Below, one piece after another: positions 1 through 11,424 of a DNA stretch of 64,000 nucleotides (positions within the stretch are counted from its first letter, which is position 1; each line of letters opens with the position of its first letter). A model generated the notes under the pieces. It saw only the letters and a list, made by a program, of their open reading frames with translations. It made no database searches and had not been told where the DNA came from. A program made the translations under genes and the position numbers. Source of the stretch: Cryptomeria japonica (taxonomy: Eukaryota; Streptophyta; Pinopsida; Cupressales; Cupressaceae). The stretch lies in NCBI RefSeq assembly GCF_030272615.1, contig NC_081411.1, positions 214,566,654 through 214,630,653 on the forward strand, given 5' to 3'.

Positions 1-319
1 TGTAGTTACAAATTTGTAATGAAGACTAATTTTTTAATTTTTGGCAGTTGAGAAAAACATTTTATATTAGGTACTAGAGTTAGATATATTTTTCTTGAAA
101 GTCATTAAGTTTGATGGATTCTAACCAAGTGTGGCCGATCTCCATCAACAATAAAGTAGGAATATAAGCCTTGTGGTACCCCCTTCAAGATGGAAGCTTT
201 TTGGCATAAGAATTCATAGTTATAGGACATGGTCATGGATTGGTGGAGAATGAAATATAGGAGTAACAAGAGGTTCATTTTACAAAACAAATTTGGTAGA
301 ATTTAGGTAACAAGAAATG

Positions 320-640
320 AATTGGGAGAAAGAAATGATGAACAATCTTCATGAGAATAGAAGTAAGATTGGATTAGCATTAATGGCTCAATTGAAAAGA
401 GTATAGGGGATCTTGACATCTCTAAGGAATTAAGGGAAAGAGAAAAGGAGCTTTTGGAGGTGCAAGCTAGAGTGTTAAAGAAGGAAAAGATTTTGTGGCA
501 CCAAAAGTCTAGGGTTAAGTGGCTGAGAGAAGGGGATTGGAATACTAGTTTTTTTTATTTTAACAGGACAACCAAGGTGCAAAAGATAACACAATAGGAT
601 TTTGAATATTTTAATTCCTAAAAACTTGGTGGTGGAGGAT
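320..640 (+). pseudogene. LINE ORF2 fragment (linker before reverse transcriptase)
   Basis: The + strand reads KEKILWHQKSRVKWLREG then DWNTSFFYFNRTTKVQK before a stop. This is the W-x-Q-K-S-R ... W-x-x-x-G-D-x-N-T-x-F-F signature that lies between endonuclease and reverse transcriptase in plant LINEs. No endonuclease or RT sequence is joined to it, so it is a short relic. It ends where the copia-gag/BAHD chimera begins near 645. The same motif recurs in the larger LINE at about 3640-3690, but the two differ enough to be separate insertions. The first 320 bases of the window hold no gene that I can recognise. Confidence 0.6.
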
Positions 641-644
641 GTTG

Positions 645-1005
645 AGGCAAATATAACAAAATGTGAGTGATTATTGTGTAAGGGTGAAAGATGTGGTCAA
701 TAAAATAGCTACTTTGGGTGAAATAATGAGCAAAGAAGTTGTGGTTAAGAATGTGTCGAGGTATCTAATATTGAGATGGAACAATGTTGGCATCATTATT
801 AAATAAAGAAAATATTTGTCTGCTCTTGAGTATGTTCATCTTGTTGAATTTCTTATATCACATGAAAAATGATTGAGAAATTCTTCTCTAAATGTTAATG
901 AAAAATATTTTTTATCTAAAATTCAGATTTCAAAGAATGGAGATGCAAGAAGTAGTTCAAAGAATCATCAAGGCAAAGGTAGAGGCAAAAATCAGACTTT
1001 TTCAA
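645..1005 (+). pseudogene. Ty1/copia gag fragment, copy 1 of a duplicated chimera
   Basis: This stretch closely matches 22818-23157 and has the same broken gag reading: CLRVKDVVNKIATLGEI, then a segment equivalent to SRWNNVAIIIEGSKDL. That is the UBN2-type gag domain of plant copia elements. Several substitutions create stops. Both copies end at the same point in a basic, glycine-rich gag tail (NHRGQGR-like). There they join an inverted fragment of the BAHD acyltransferase gene. No LTR accompanies copy 1, whereas copy 2 still has one. Confidence 0.65.
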
Positions 1006-1262
1006 GAGGCACTATACTTCAGTGTTAGCAAATTTTCAACTTATAATCATTTGGGAAATAGTAGGGTTAACAGAAGCCATCTTAGTACAATCTCTATAAG
1101 TTTTTCCATGAATTGCAAGCTTCAATCATTCTAGTTAATTTATGGCATTAGAAGTGCCGATTTGCTCGGTTTACTGCTGGTAAAGCCCACTCCGAGACAT
1201 GTTAAAAGTAAGAATTGCACTGGTCGTATCATGATGGTTAATTCTGTATGATTATGTTCTCC
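1006..1262 (-). pseudogene. BAHD acyltransferase 5' end and promoter fragment (copy D)
   Basis: The reverse complement matches the first ~90 bases of the BAHD coding region and its proximal promoter in copy C (49690-50000). It includes the start-codon neighbourhood, the TATA-like box and the promoter stretch that reads GTGCAATTCTTACTTTTAA in copy C (with small differences here). Nothing beyond the first ~25 codons is present. The coding end is fused to copia gag at about 1005 and the promoter end is cut by the copia LTR segment at 1263. It cannot encode a product. Confidence 0.7.
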
Positions 1263-2129
1263 ACCATAGAGATAAATAAAATGCTACAATGATAAGAAGA
1301 GACATCCTACTCAAAGAAAGAGTTCCTAGGACCTGAAACATCCAAGATATTCACCAGAGTACTGAAAAGCAAAAAACTAAATAAAATATACCTGGAGCAG
1401 AATTTGGAAAAATCCAACTTCTAAGATCCCAAGAGCATCTGCAAGAAAATACCTCTAGATCTAGATAGAGCTTGGAAAGAATTTTCTGACGATATAAGAT
1501 TTTTGAAAAAGAGCCTTCGTATGTTCATCCTTTGTTCCTATTTTCTGGAACATTCTCTAGTTTGGAGGCTTCTTTAGTCCTTCACTAGCCTTCACTTGTT
1601 ACAAGCTAAGGTTTCCGTTTCACCAAAAGATCGACCTGTCAATACTCGATACAACCACTAGACTTATAGAATCCACAGGAGCATGTTAAACCATGTTGCG
1701 AATTCCTGCAAGGGATGTTGGCCCACTACCAACAATCCCCCTCCTAGCATGACTCATCGCGACCTACGTGATTTGAACCTGTGACCAAGCTCTAATACCA
1801 TATTGGAGTTGAGGAAAAATCAACTCTACAACTCCCAAAGATCACCTGCATGCAAACCTATCACAAAAGGAGAGAAGCAAAAAAGCTATGGAGGCCAGAA
1901 TTTAGAGATCCAGAAAAGAGGAGTCATATTGATTGTGCAACAAGAATGCAATTAAATAATTACAGTTGTTATGAAAATACAAAGAGAGAATCCTTATAAG
2001 AGGATACTCGAAACCCTAAAGGAAAAAAACCTAAAGAATTATAAGATTCCTAAGTTTACCTTAAGCATGGAGTATAATAGACTAATAATGAAATAAATAA
2101 TTATTAGCTAATAAAAGATTACTCTAACA
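1263..2129 (-). mobile_element. Ty1/copia LTR (1804-2129) with primer-binding site and partial internal leader
   Basis: On the minus strand an LTR begins TGTTAGAGT at 2129 and runs about 325 bp to near 1804. It is followed by TGGTATTAGAGC (1800-1789), the copia primer-binding site complementary to initiator methionine tRNA. About 540 bp of non-coding internal sequence follow, down to 1263. I see no gag, pol or second LTR, so this is a truncated element or a relic of a miniature (TRIM-like) one. Compared with the related block at 23158-24255, its insertion removed roughly 280 bp of flanking sequence. Confidence 0.6.
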
Positions 2130-2490
2130 ATATGTAATAACTAAAACATATGGTGATGCTTTAAATGAAATATCAAAATATTGTTTTCAAAATATATAGG
2201 AAAATTAGATTTTACACATGCATTTATGAGGATAATAGATATTTAAAAAGTATTAAATGAGTCTAATTAATAATCTACAAACATTCTCATACATTTTATT
2301 TATTGTTATATGAAGATACGTCACAAGATCATAGTGAGGATTTTATTATTATTTGGTTGGCTAACAAATCACTGCACATCTAAAAATATACATTACATAT
2401 ATAGAGATACACTCGCTGAATTTCAATTTATCCCTTAAATAACTCAATCAATAAAGATTAAAAATTATTTATATTACAAATTTTAGATAA
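2130..2490. repeat. Distal part of duplicated block (paralogous to 23696-24255)
   Basis: Non-coding sequence that matches 23696-24255 at high identity, including shared stretches such as AATCTACAAACATTCTCATA. With 645-1262 it forms one half of a segmental duplication. The other half continues 22818-24255. Confidence 0.6.
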
Positions 2491-2655
2491 GCCCATCTTT
2501 TTCTTCCATATCCCACCTATTGCCATGAGCCACTGCTTCTAGCCTTTTGGCCTTTTTCTTGGTAATATTCAAATGGGAAAGGAGTGAGCGAATGATAGCA
2601 TCTTGTTTGTTGATGATCTCATACAAACCATTAACTTTACCTTCCAGAGTTGGGA
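2487..2655 (-). other. Short open frame with coiled-coil character, unrecognised
   Basis: The minus strand is open for about 56 codons and reads like a charged amphipathic helix (LEGKVNGLYEIINKQ, then NITKKKAKRLEAVAHG). It has no good start or stop context and no family that I recognise. It may be a scrap of a retroelement coiled-coil protein. From 2656 to 3146 I see no gene. Confidence 0.25.
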
Positions 2656-3400
2656 ATCAAGCATCTTGTTTGTTGTAGTGTATAAGTTTGTTGCATTATA
2701 TATTTTTTTATTATAAGTATCAAATAAATATCAAGGCAATATCTGTAGGAAAGTAGACTCTCTAAATGCTTCTCAACTAATTTCATTGATTTTTGCCTTC
2801 TAATTATTTATATTGAATTTTGATTTTGAAAGTCATGATTATGATATTTATGCTTGAATAGTATAGAGTGGCTTCAATAAACTATGCCCATCAAGTTGTA
2901 ACACAAATACAATATTTCTTAAAATATAAGGACCTTTGAAAAAATCTCATGGCAGCAATCAGAAAAGATAACTCAAAAAATATCATGGATTTGAATGCAG
3001 TAATATTTTTATATTTGATTTCCCCCTTCAAAAAAGTTTTCATTAATGTAATGTATTGGTCTTCATAGCCATGATTTCTCTATCATTGTCATTAATCATT
3101 GTCTAAAATGTAGATAGAAAACTACCTCCTACCATGTAGATCAATTCATCAATGAGATTTATGAATGGTTGGATAGGTTTCTTGTCTCTTGTTTTTGGGT
3201 TGGTGGTGGCATGGTTACTTCTTCTAAAATTCTTAATTGGAAAAGCTCTAATCATTGGCCTATTAAATTTTTTCCTTCTTCTTTTGCAACCCCAAAGAAT
3301 GCTCCTTTTAAGTTTCATCTTATGTGGCTTTGGGACTCTTCACTGCATGACTTAGTGGCTAAGTAGTGGAGAGAGGGGGGTTCCTGATTTTAGCACAACT

Positions 3401-6309
3401 ATGTATTTCTTTGTTAAGAAGCTTCAATATGTCAAGTATCACCTTAAGAGATGGAATGTGTCATTCTTTGGTAATCTTAAGTCCAGGAAGAAGAGTGCCT
3501 TGGAACGTCTTGTTGTGATTACTTGCCAGATCCGGGATAATGGTTTCTCAGATGCTCTTGGAATAGCAGAATCCCATGCTTTGCACAATGTGGAAGAATG
3601 GGAGCTTCGTGAGGAGAATTTTTGGAAAAAGAAGGCTTGGGTTGATTGGCTTAAAGAAGGGGATAGGAATACTTTTTTTTTCTACCACTCTGTTCAGGCT
3701 CGAAGTAATAAGGGGTATATTTCATCTTTTTTTTCCTCAGAAGGGCTACATATTTTGTCTTTTCTGGCTATGTCTCGTGAGGCTCGTGAGTTCTACTCTA
3801 ATATTTTTTCTGAATATTCCCCTCTGTTGTGGAGGAGGAGAATTTGATTCTTTCTTGTATTCCATCTCTGCTGACTAATGTAATGAACGCTTCTCTCATT
3901 CGTCTGATTTCAATGCCTAAGTTAGAGGATGTTGTGTTTGGTATGAACAAAGGTAAAGCTCCAAGCTCGGATGGGTTTCTTGTTGATTTTTTTCAGGACT
4001 TTTGGGATATTATTAATTTGGATTTATTGGATGTTGTTCGGGAATCTCTTCATCATAAGCAGATGGTCCATGCTCTGAATTCTACTTTCTTGATTCTCAT
4101 TCCCAAAAAGGAAGGTGTTGATAAGCTTGAATTTTATCGCCCTATTTCTCTTTGTAATGTGCTCTATAAGATTATTACTAAGTTGATTGCAGAGAGGCTC
4201 AAAACTTGTCTTCCTCTTTTGATTTCTGAGGAACAAGGGGGTTTTGTGGTTGGCAAACAATTCTAGATGGGGTGGTGGTGGCTTCTGAGGTTATTCACTC
4301 TATGGAAAATTATAAGGAATGAGCTATGTTCATCAAATTGGATATGGCCAAGGCTTATGATGGAGTTAAATGGAGTTTTCTTCAAACCATTCTTTTAGCC
4401 TTTGGATTTAGTACAGTGGGTGAGTTGGACTATGAGTTGTGTTACCTCTTTGTCTTTTTTGGTGATTGTGAATGGTGAACCTTCAATGCCTTTTGGTGCT
4501 TCCCGTGGTTTTTTCCAAGGGAAACCTCTTTCACCTTACTTGTTTATTATTATGGTTGGAGGTCTGGGCCGTTTTCTTAAGTTTCATGCATCTCAGGGCC
4601 TAATTCATAGTTGGCAATGGGGCAATGGGGTGCCTCAAATTTCACATCTTCAGTTTGTAGATTATACTACTCTTATGGGTTTGGCTCGTATTAGAGAAGT
4701 TGAATCTTTTTGACATGCCTTGGATATTTATCTTGCTGCTTCTGGTCAGTTAATCAATGATCATAAATCTTCCATATTCTTCTTTAATACTCCTCAGGCC
4801 ATTTAGAGGTACATTGCTACTATTCTTCGGTTTTAGGTTGGGTCTCTTCTCTTTGTTTATTTGGGTACTCCTCTTACTATTGGTCGGCATCCCAGGTCTT
4901 CTTGACAACTTTTGGTTGATAAGTTGCATCAAAAGGTTAATCATTGGACTCACCGCTGGTTATCTACCTCTGCCGGATTGACTCTTTTCAAATATGTTAT
5001 TCAAGCTTTGCCTATCTACCGATCTTTTGTTCATGCTTCTCCTATGTATTTTATTAGTGAATTTGATGCCCTCTCTCAACAATTTCTTTGGAGTGGTACT
5101 TTGTCGACTACTAAATGGATCCTTGTTAAGTAGGAAACTGTGTGTAAACCTAAGAATGAGGGTGGTCTTGGTTTACGATCTACTATTTTGAATGGGCAAG
5201 TTCTAGCTGCTAAGTTATATTGGTGTTGGTACACTTGTCAAAATCAGCTTTCGGCTAATATTCTCACCCATAAGTATCTTCTAGATGTTACTGTGTTTGA
5301 TATCCTTCACTATCCTATGGAGGGACGGGGAGTTATGATTTGGAATACTCTAAAACTGGGGGCTCAGTTAGTTAAGAATGGGATCTTTTGGATATGTCCT
5401 TCTGGTTCTCAAGCTCTTTTTTGGCTAGATTCCTGGGATGGTCATCCTCCCATTCTTTCTCCTAATCCTCACCTTCAATCCCTTTCTGATATTTTTACTA
5501 CTACTGGCTGGGATACTGTTACCCATTAGAAGACTACTCATAATGGTGGGTTGGTAGCTCATTTTCACTGGAAATCTTTTTCTGAATGGCTGCTTGGAGA
5601 TTCTATGGAAGATAGAAATGAGCTGGCTCAAATTCTTAAGTCTCGTGAGTGTACTACCTTGCCTGGGAATGATGTTTTGGCTTGGGCTAGTAGTGATTTA
5701 TTTGGAAAATTTTATGTTTCTACTAGCTATGCTGAGTTGTTGTGGCAGACTTTTGGGGACATTCAGGTCCCTTGGTGGAAGCAGATTTGGTATATAAGTT
5801 CTCTTGGCCAAAGTGCAACTTTTTCATGTGGTTTGTGGTTCATAACCGGTGTCTTACCTGGGATAATTTATGTAAGCATGGTTTTCAGGACCCCTCGATG
5901 TGTGTGTTGTGTTGTAATACTGAAGAGAGTGTTTCTCATCTCTTCTTTCAATGATCCTTCACTAGACATATTTGGCATTTATGGTGGGAGTCATGGAACC
6001 AATCTTGTTGGCATGTCTCTTCTTTGGTTGAGTTTTTTGTTAGATGGAGCAAGGCCCCTATCAAAACCTCTTTTCTTCAAGTTTCTTGGACTCTTGGCCC
6101 TTCTTTTATTCTTAGGCATATATGGTTGGAGAGGAACCATCAGATTTTTCAAGATGTGGTGCTGGAAACCCACCCCTTGTGGTAGAAAATACACCACTCT
6201 TTGGGAGAAACTATTTCAGCAAAATGTGACTTGTCTGAGGCTATGGATTCGGGTGATGTTACGTTCTACAATCAGCTCCATTTTCCTCCTCCACAATGCC
6301 AACTCATGA
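3401..6309 (+). pseudogene. LINE reverse transcriptase (broken)
   Basis: The frame is split among several segments. 3401-3847 carries the pre-RT linker (KKAWVDWLKEGDRNTFFFYH). 3829-4266 carries RT blocks such as NKGKAPSSDGFLVDFFQDFW and FYRPISLCNVLYKIITKLIA. 4402-4713 holds GASRGFFQGKPLSPYLFI and the catalytic region, where the usual F-A-D-D reads FVDYTTLMG, so the second aspartate is lost. 4912-5529 and 5551-5954 cover the thumb and a zf-RVT region (WPKCNFFMWFVVHNRCLT, then CVLCCNTEESVSHLFFQ). At least six frame changes or stops are needed to read through, so no active enzyme is possible. Confidence 0.8.
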
Positions 6310-6827
6310 GAAATAGATGTAGACACCCTTTTCAGAAGATAAATCGGGTGGGGAGGTGGTGTCCTCCTCCACAGGGTATTTTAAATATCAACACGGATGG
6401 GTCTTCTCAGGGTAACCCTAATCCTATTGGTATTGGTGGCATTGATAGAGATAGCTCGAGGACTATTCAATTTCTCTTTTTTATTTATAAAGCTTGTTAT
6501 ACTAACAATTTGATGGAGGCTCTTGCCATTTTATTTGTTGTAGAGCGTTCTTGTGCTCTTGGATGGAGAAGGCTCATTTGTGAATCAGATTCTCAAGTGG
6601 TGGTGAATTTATTGACTCGGCATCAATCTGTAGATGTTAGTTGGCAGTTGAGTTCAGTTGTTAACCAAATTCTTCATTTGTGTGATTCTTTGATTTCTGT
6701 TTCTTTCACGCATATCCCTAGGGAGTGGAATGGTGTTGTCGATTGTCTGGCCAAATGGGCCTATGAGCACATGCATAATTGGTATATCATGGATAAGGGT
6801 CAATTACCCTTGGATTTGTCTCATTAG
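6201..6827 (+). pseudogene. LINE RNase H domain (C-terminal, RVT_3 type)
   Basis: A 208-codon open frame encodes a plant-LINE RNase H: GILNINTDGSSQGNPNPIG holds the first catalytic Asp, MEALAILFVVERS the Glu, and CESDSQVV the next Asp. HIPREWNGVVDCLAKWA marks the C-terminal helix. The domain looks complete and its frame is intact even though the upstream RT is broken. It is followed by about 100 bp of 3' UTR. The annotated start is only the first ATG in the frame; the domain was part of the ORF2 polyprotein. Confidence 0.8.
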
Positions 6828-7004
6828 TTGGATCACTTAGTGGATCTTGACAGGGCTGTTTGATGCCCTTGTTTTGTTATTCTTCTACTTTGAATAAATT
6901 TTAACCCCTCCTTTATTTCAAAATCCATCAATGAGATTTAGAGTAGAGTGTCTATAGAATTAGGTCATTTGCATCACAATCACAAGCTATTACTACTTTG
7001 GAAT

Positions 7005-7200
7005 GGTGTTCCAGATTGTTTGGTCAAATGGGCTTCTGATCATATGTAGAATTGGAACATTGCAGATAGGAGACAATTATCCCAAGATTTGTCTCTGAAG
7101 TTAGACCAATTAGTGAAGAATGATAAGGTTATGTAATGCTCTTGCTTTATATTTTTTCTTGTGTTTGAATAATTTTTAACCCCTCTTTTAATTTATAATA
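7005..7200 (+). pseudogene. 3' end of an older, related LINE
   Basis: The frame WNGVPDCLVKWASDHM, then a stop and NWNIADRRQLSQDLSL, matches the RNase H tail of the neighbouring LINE. It is followed by a similar 3' UTR ending near 7200. It lies beyond the target-site duplication of the younger LINE, so it is a separate insertion. Confidence 0.7.
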
Positions 7201-7328
7201 GATTTTTAATTAAATTTTATCTTTAATTTCCTATAGATATATCTCTTTAACCTCTTGTAATTGCAAATACTAAATTATTATTATGAATAACAATTAATCG
7301 AAGAACAAATAGCCATATGTATTAATTT

Positions 7329-8095
7329 CTAATGCCAATTATTTAGCGGTGATGGGTTACTAAGTGAGTAGCTCCTCTTACCGCTTTGCTTGCTCTTCAA
7401 TCTTACTGCAATTCCCTCGCCCTGCGAAAACACTTCAACAAAATAGTCCCTTGCGAACCCTTCTACGAACTCCAATCGTTTGGTCAAGACTTCATTTAAT
7501 GGGAAGGTTTTTGAAGTCCAAACTTGGTTGGACTCTTTTTCGTCAGACAAGTTCATCACGGATCTTCTTAGCCAGTAGGAAGTTGGAGTTACCAGACAAA
7601 GGTTGTTAAAATACAAAATCATTTCTTTCTTTTCATTTAATTTGAGGAGTCGATAGTTAACTAAGTCAATTAAACAGAGGTATGCTCTGTGACTTCTGAG
7701 CAGGAAAGTTCATCAAGGAATATATGGAAATAAACTACTCGTTGTGGTGAAGGAACAAGACAAAATCATAGCAGAAACTAACTTTGACAGCTTCACTCAT
7801 CTCTTCAAAAATCTCTTGCTGCAAATCAGGATTGATATTTTTCATTTGTTTATAGTATGTTCCCAGCTTAAGCATACCTTCGGGAAGGTCCATGCAATTT
7901 CTCATTCGGAGAAATGTAGTCGAATTTTTGTAAAATATTAGCTATTCATAAAAGCCCTGCTGCAACCCAACATGCATTCCCCAATCATTTCAATACGTCA
8001 ACGGCCACTAAATGTGTCTCGGTAGAAAGCTGGGGCTTCAAGAATTTCTATGTCAAACCGCCAAAAAAACTACCAATTTGAATCATTCAAAGGAA
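7329..8095 (-). pseudogene. MLKL-type (HeLo/RPW8-like) gene fragment A
   Basis: The minus strand from about 8060 to 7735 matches exon 3 of the MLKL-kinase gene at 62300-61975. It reads FLKPQLSTETHLVAVDVLK, stop, LGNACWVAAGLL with further stops. Sequence equivalent to exon 4 (LVTP...KKIR region) follows near 7610. The segment 7500-7370 is an open frame (RLEFVEGFARDYFVEVF) of unknown identity that also appears in fragment C near 52360. No kinase domain is present. It lies directly 3' of BAHD copy A on the same strand, the same arrangement as in the other two BAHD loci. Confidence 0.65.
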
Positions 8096-8532
8096 AATCA
8101 GTCTCCCCTGTTTCTGATTTTAGACAAACAAAACATTGTTAGCATTTGTAATTACTAAATGAAAATAGATTACACGATTGTAATGTAATATGTTATTTAA
8201 TTGATAAAATTAAGAAAATCATAACAATATAAAAAAGCACATACAAACTGAATTGTGTGATAACAATTCACGATGATTAATTTATATAATAATATAGAAA
8301 CACAACAAATTTTTGTAATTAATAGATTAAACATCTCAGTAAACTGTGATTTATGGACACTTGATTCTCTAATTTGAACACCATAAAACCTCTCACTGCC
8401 AACAGTATTAATAAATTCAATTCCTCAAGTTCATTACAATATTAAAAAGTAAACGATGGGTATACAATTATCTCCAATACTTATGTGTACAATGCTTCAA
8501 ACATAAGTCCACAGGAGGTTTCTATGATATTC

Positions 8533-9784
8533 CTAAGCCAAATGTAAGAAATCTTGAGTGATTGGAAGTAGAATGTGATTGGGATCAGATTCAATTGCAT
8601 TTAACTGTTTCATTGGAAGATGCATGTATACAATCCAACTACCGTCTCCTGCAGGGCAATGAGTTGGCATGACATAGCCTGCTTCACCACCCCAAGGGAA
8701 ATGGTAACTTCCAAACGTAGGCTTTCCCCATCCAAAATCAACCTCATACAAAGGAAACCGCAGTCAACCGCAGTCCAGAAGACACCAAAACTGCAGGTCC
8801 TGAGGACTCCATGTCATCTGCTCCGCAGTAAATCTTGGCTAAGACAGGTGTTGGCTTTGTAGTCTCCACGAAGTCAATTAAGCTTTGAAAATGCTCCTCA
8901 TTCGCTGCACTCTTTATGGCATCATGAATTAACCCTGCACTCGAGCAAAGTGGTTTGTTTTTTATATAAACAGCATTAGACTCAGCAAAGGGCAAGGTTA
9001 GAACATTGCCAAAGTAATTAGCAGAAATCCCAATCTTCCTTAATTGTTGGCGGCCATCTACAACTATCCCTATTTTACAATTCATGGTGTCCTTGACCTT
9101 GTGGATGCATATCAGTAGCTTCCACAAGTAAGCACTGAAAACCTCTAATTTGGTGTTACTCTTACCATCTTTGTTTGCATTGAATTGGAGGTCCATAATG
9201 TTCTTCACATCTAGATAGTATATTCTACTTGCTAAAGAAGGTGGGTCAGGATTTTCTTCGATGGATTCTTGTGAACAATGCCTCACCTACATGTTGTTAA
9301 TTTCAGCACAGTGAGCAGGGGAATCTCGAGGGCATAATATGGAGCGTGTAATGCTTGGATTCAGAGATACAGTTTATTCATTTCTAGAAAGCTTTGTCCA
9401 ACTTGTGAAAAACATGTTTGCAGAGTATGCATCTGCAATTCTGTCGTCGAAAGTGTAGCGAACAACAATGCCTACACAGCCAGACTCTGTCACCTGTAAA
9501 TACCAAAACACTGTTAAGATTGTTATGCAGAAAGCAATAAAAGTTGAAAGAATTATGTGCCCTTACCTGAACAGCAAAGACAGGAATGCCATCTTCTTGA
9601 AAGGGCTTTGAAAGTAAAGGTACAAGCTTCCCCTGCACAGACTTATCAGGGTTGTATAAATTCAGCTGACCAAGAGGAGCTGCAGCATAAGCTTGGGTCA
9701 AGCGAACTCCCTTGTTATTGCAATGGACCTTTGGTAGGCCAATACTATCTCTAACCAATCTTCCTGTAAATACATAATAGGACA
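8533..9784 (-). pseudogene. BAHD acyltransferase copy A, 3' part of exon 1 and exon 2
   Basis: BAHD acyltransferases move acyl groups from acyl-CoA to alcohols or amines in specialised and phenylpropanoid metabolism. The minus strand carries the end of exon 1 (9784-9567), a 73-bp GT-AG intron (9566-9494) and exon 2 (9493-8533, stop TAG). The HXXXD motif reads DRIAD instead of HRIAD, so the catalytic histidine is lost. The later DFGWGKPTF motif is present. A TAG lies near 9288, and an ~11-bp duplication near 8760 shifts the frame before DFGWG. The 5' side is cut at 9784 by an LTR element; the remaining exon 1 is at 19264-19130. This is a pseudogene. Confidence 0.85.
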
Positions 9785-11025
9785 TGTAGACACCTAAAAA
9801 TGTCTCATTGATCATGTACTAATTATTCTTCTAACTGATTAAATAATTCTTTAATTATATAATTAAGTTAATTAACTATTTCTTCTAATTTCATATTTCT
9901 TCAACATCTTACTAATTATTATATTTCTTATTCTTTCATCATTTAATCATTTTAACCATTTTCTTAATATTAATTAAATATTTATTATTTAATTAATTAT
10001 GATTAATTTCCCAATTTAAATAATCTTTATTATTTAAATAAATAAATTCTCAATTTTTATCTTAATCCTATCATCATCTAATCATTAACCCTTTTTATTA
10101 ATTAAATATTTATTATTTAATTAATTATGATTTAATCCTTTAATTTAAATAATATTTATTATTTAATTAAATTTCATTTCTAAATAATTAAATAATTTCT
10201 TTAAATTATTTAATTAACTAATTTACTCTTCTAATTCAAATTCCAAATCCCCAAATTCTAATTCTTCTATTTCATCTAAATTCTTCCAAATTCAAACACA
10301 TGTGCGTGATTTGAAAAACCAAATTGAAAATCGAAGTCAAGTTCTAAATATATTCAAATGCTAAATTGAATTAAAATAAATTCAATTATTTGAATAAATA
10401 TCATGCAAAGATTAAATTGAAAATCTAAGTCTAAATGTAAGCACATGCTAAATTAATTAATTAAATCATTTATCTCTCCAAACTCTTTTCCATCTTTCAG
10501 TTAGTTTTTTCTAAATTAAGTTTTCTTTGTCATCCTCTTTATTTCCTCCAATCATTCTTTTTTTTCCTTCAGCTAGCTTTTTCTCAAGTAGTTGACTCAA
10601 TTGATCTTTTCAATCTATTCAGTTTCACTCCTACAATCAGCAGTTCAACTATCAATTTACATGTGAGCTCACCTGAGTTCCACCTCTTGATCAATCTGTT
10701 CCACCTTTCAATCAATCTCATCCAAAAATCTATAAATTGAGTATTCAATCCTCAAAATTTCTTTGAATCACGAACTTTGAATCTTTGTGTCACTTGCAGG
10801 TTACCAGCACAATATCTGAGAGCCATCATACCACAGAGAAGAGAAGAGCAATGAAAGCTATATGCGATCTTGGAATAGGGAGTTTCATTGAATGATTTTA
10901 ATTCCTATTTGTTTGATATTGCATTATTTCATTGTCTGTTTAATAGAATTCTTTGATTAGATAGGGATTCGTGATTTTCCTTTGTTTCTAGTTGATATTT
11001 TATTAAGATGAATTTTACTTGCACA
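9785..11025 (+). repeat. Left LTR of the non-autonomous element
   Basis: Starts TGTAGACACC and probably ends ...TTGCACA near 11025. It contains long AT-rich TTAATTAA-type stretches. About 6% of positions differ from the right LTR over the first ~155 bases compared by eye, which implies an old insertion. Confidence 0.8.
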
Positions 11026-11060
11026 TATTTTGGTGAACCTGACGTGAACAACAATTATTT
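11026..11060 (+). other. Putative primer-binding site of the non-autonomous element
   Basis: Just inside the left LTR lies TGGTGAACCTGACGTGAAC, the expected place and general form (TGG start) of a tRNA primer-binding site. I cannot name the tRNA from memory. Confidence 0.4.
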
Positions 11061-11129
11061 TACCTTCTCTGTTATTTATGTAATTTTTATAGGTCGTACG
11101 GATCTTTCTTTTTTTAACAGATTTTGCAT

Positions 11130-11310
11130 GATTTCGAGAACAAATTTTTCATCACGCAATCGCGCTTACATTGTCATGCAATCGCATAGACAGTGCTACG
11201 CATTCAACCCCTCGAGGTCATGCATTCGATCTGACAGGGTCACGCAACCACCCTTTCTAGGTCACACAATCGCCCTTTCTAGAACACGCATTCGCAGGGA
11301 AAATTGTTGT
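11130..11310 (+). repeat. Degenerate short repeat array, TCACGCAATCGC type
   Basis: Variants of TCACGCAATCGC / TCACGCATTCGC recur about seven times with irregular spacing. A second cluster lies at 11715-11865. Together they bracket the small ORF at 11425. This array is much richer in CG dinucleotides than its surroundings. Confidence 0.6.
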
Positions 11311-11424
11311 TTGTTTCTTTTAGTTTTTTAATTCTTTCTGTTCTTCGATATGTTTAATTCTATCTAAGATTGAGTTAATCTGGAAAAAGATTACTTCTAT
11401 TGGATGATTTGATTATAACGGTTT

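Larger units (their letters stand above)
3147..6940 (+). mobile_element. 5'-truncated LINE insertion with 15-bp target-site duplication
   Basis: The direct repeat catcaatgagattta flanks the element at 3147-3161 and 6926-6940, so the inserted unit is 3162-6925 (3.76 kb). The order is: end of the endonuclease-RT linker, reverse transcriptase, zf-RVT zinc-binding region, RNase H, then a short 3' UTR with AATAAA-like sequence near 6892. The endonuclease and ORF1 are missing, as expected for 5' truncation during target-primed reverse transcription. Many stops and frame changes show that it is long dead. Confidence 0.85.

Noticed and set aside
1789-1800. tRNA-like sequence
   Set aside because: It is the copia primer-binding site, complementary to tRNA-Met, not a tRNA gene; no cloverleaf is present. 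The same holds for 22423, 31730 and 34217.
3103-3366. Overlapping frames on both strands
   Set aside because: They cross the LINE target-site duplication and match no protein; the LINE frame starts later.
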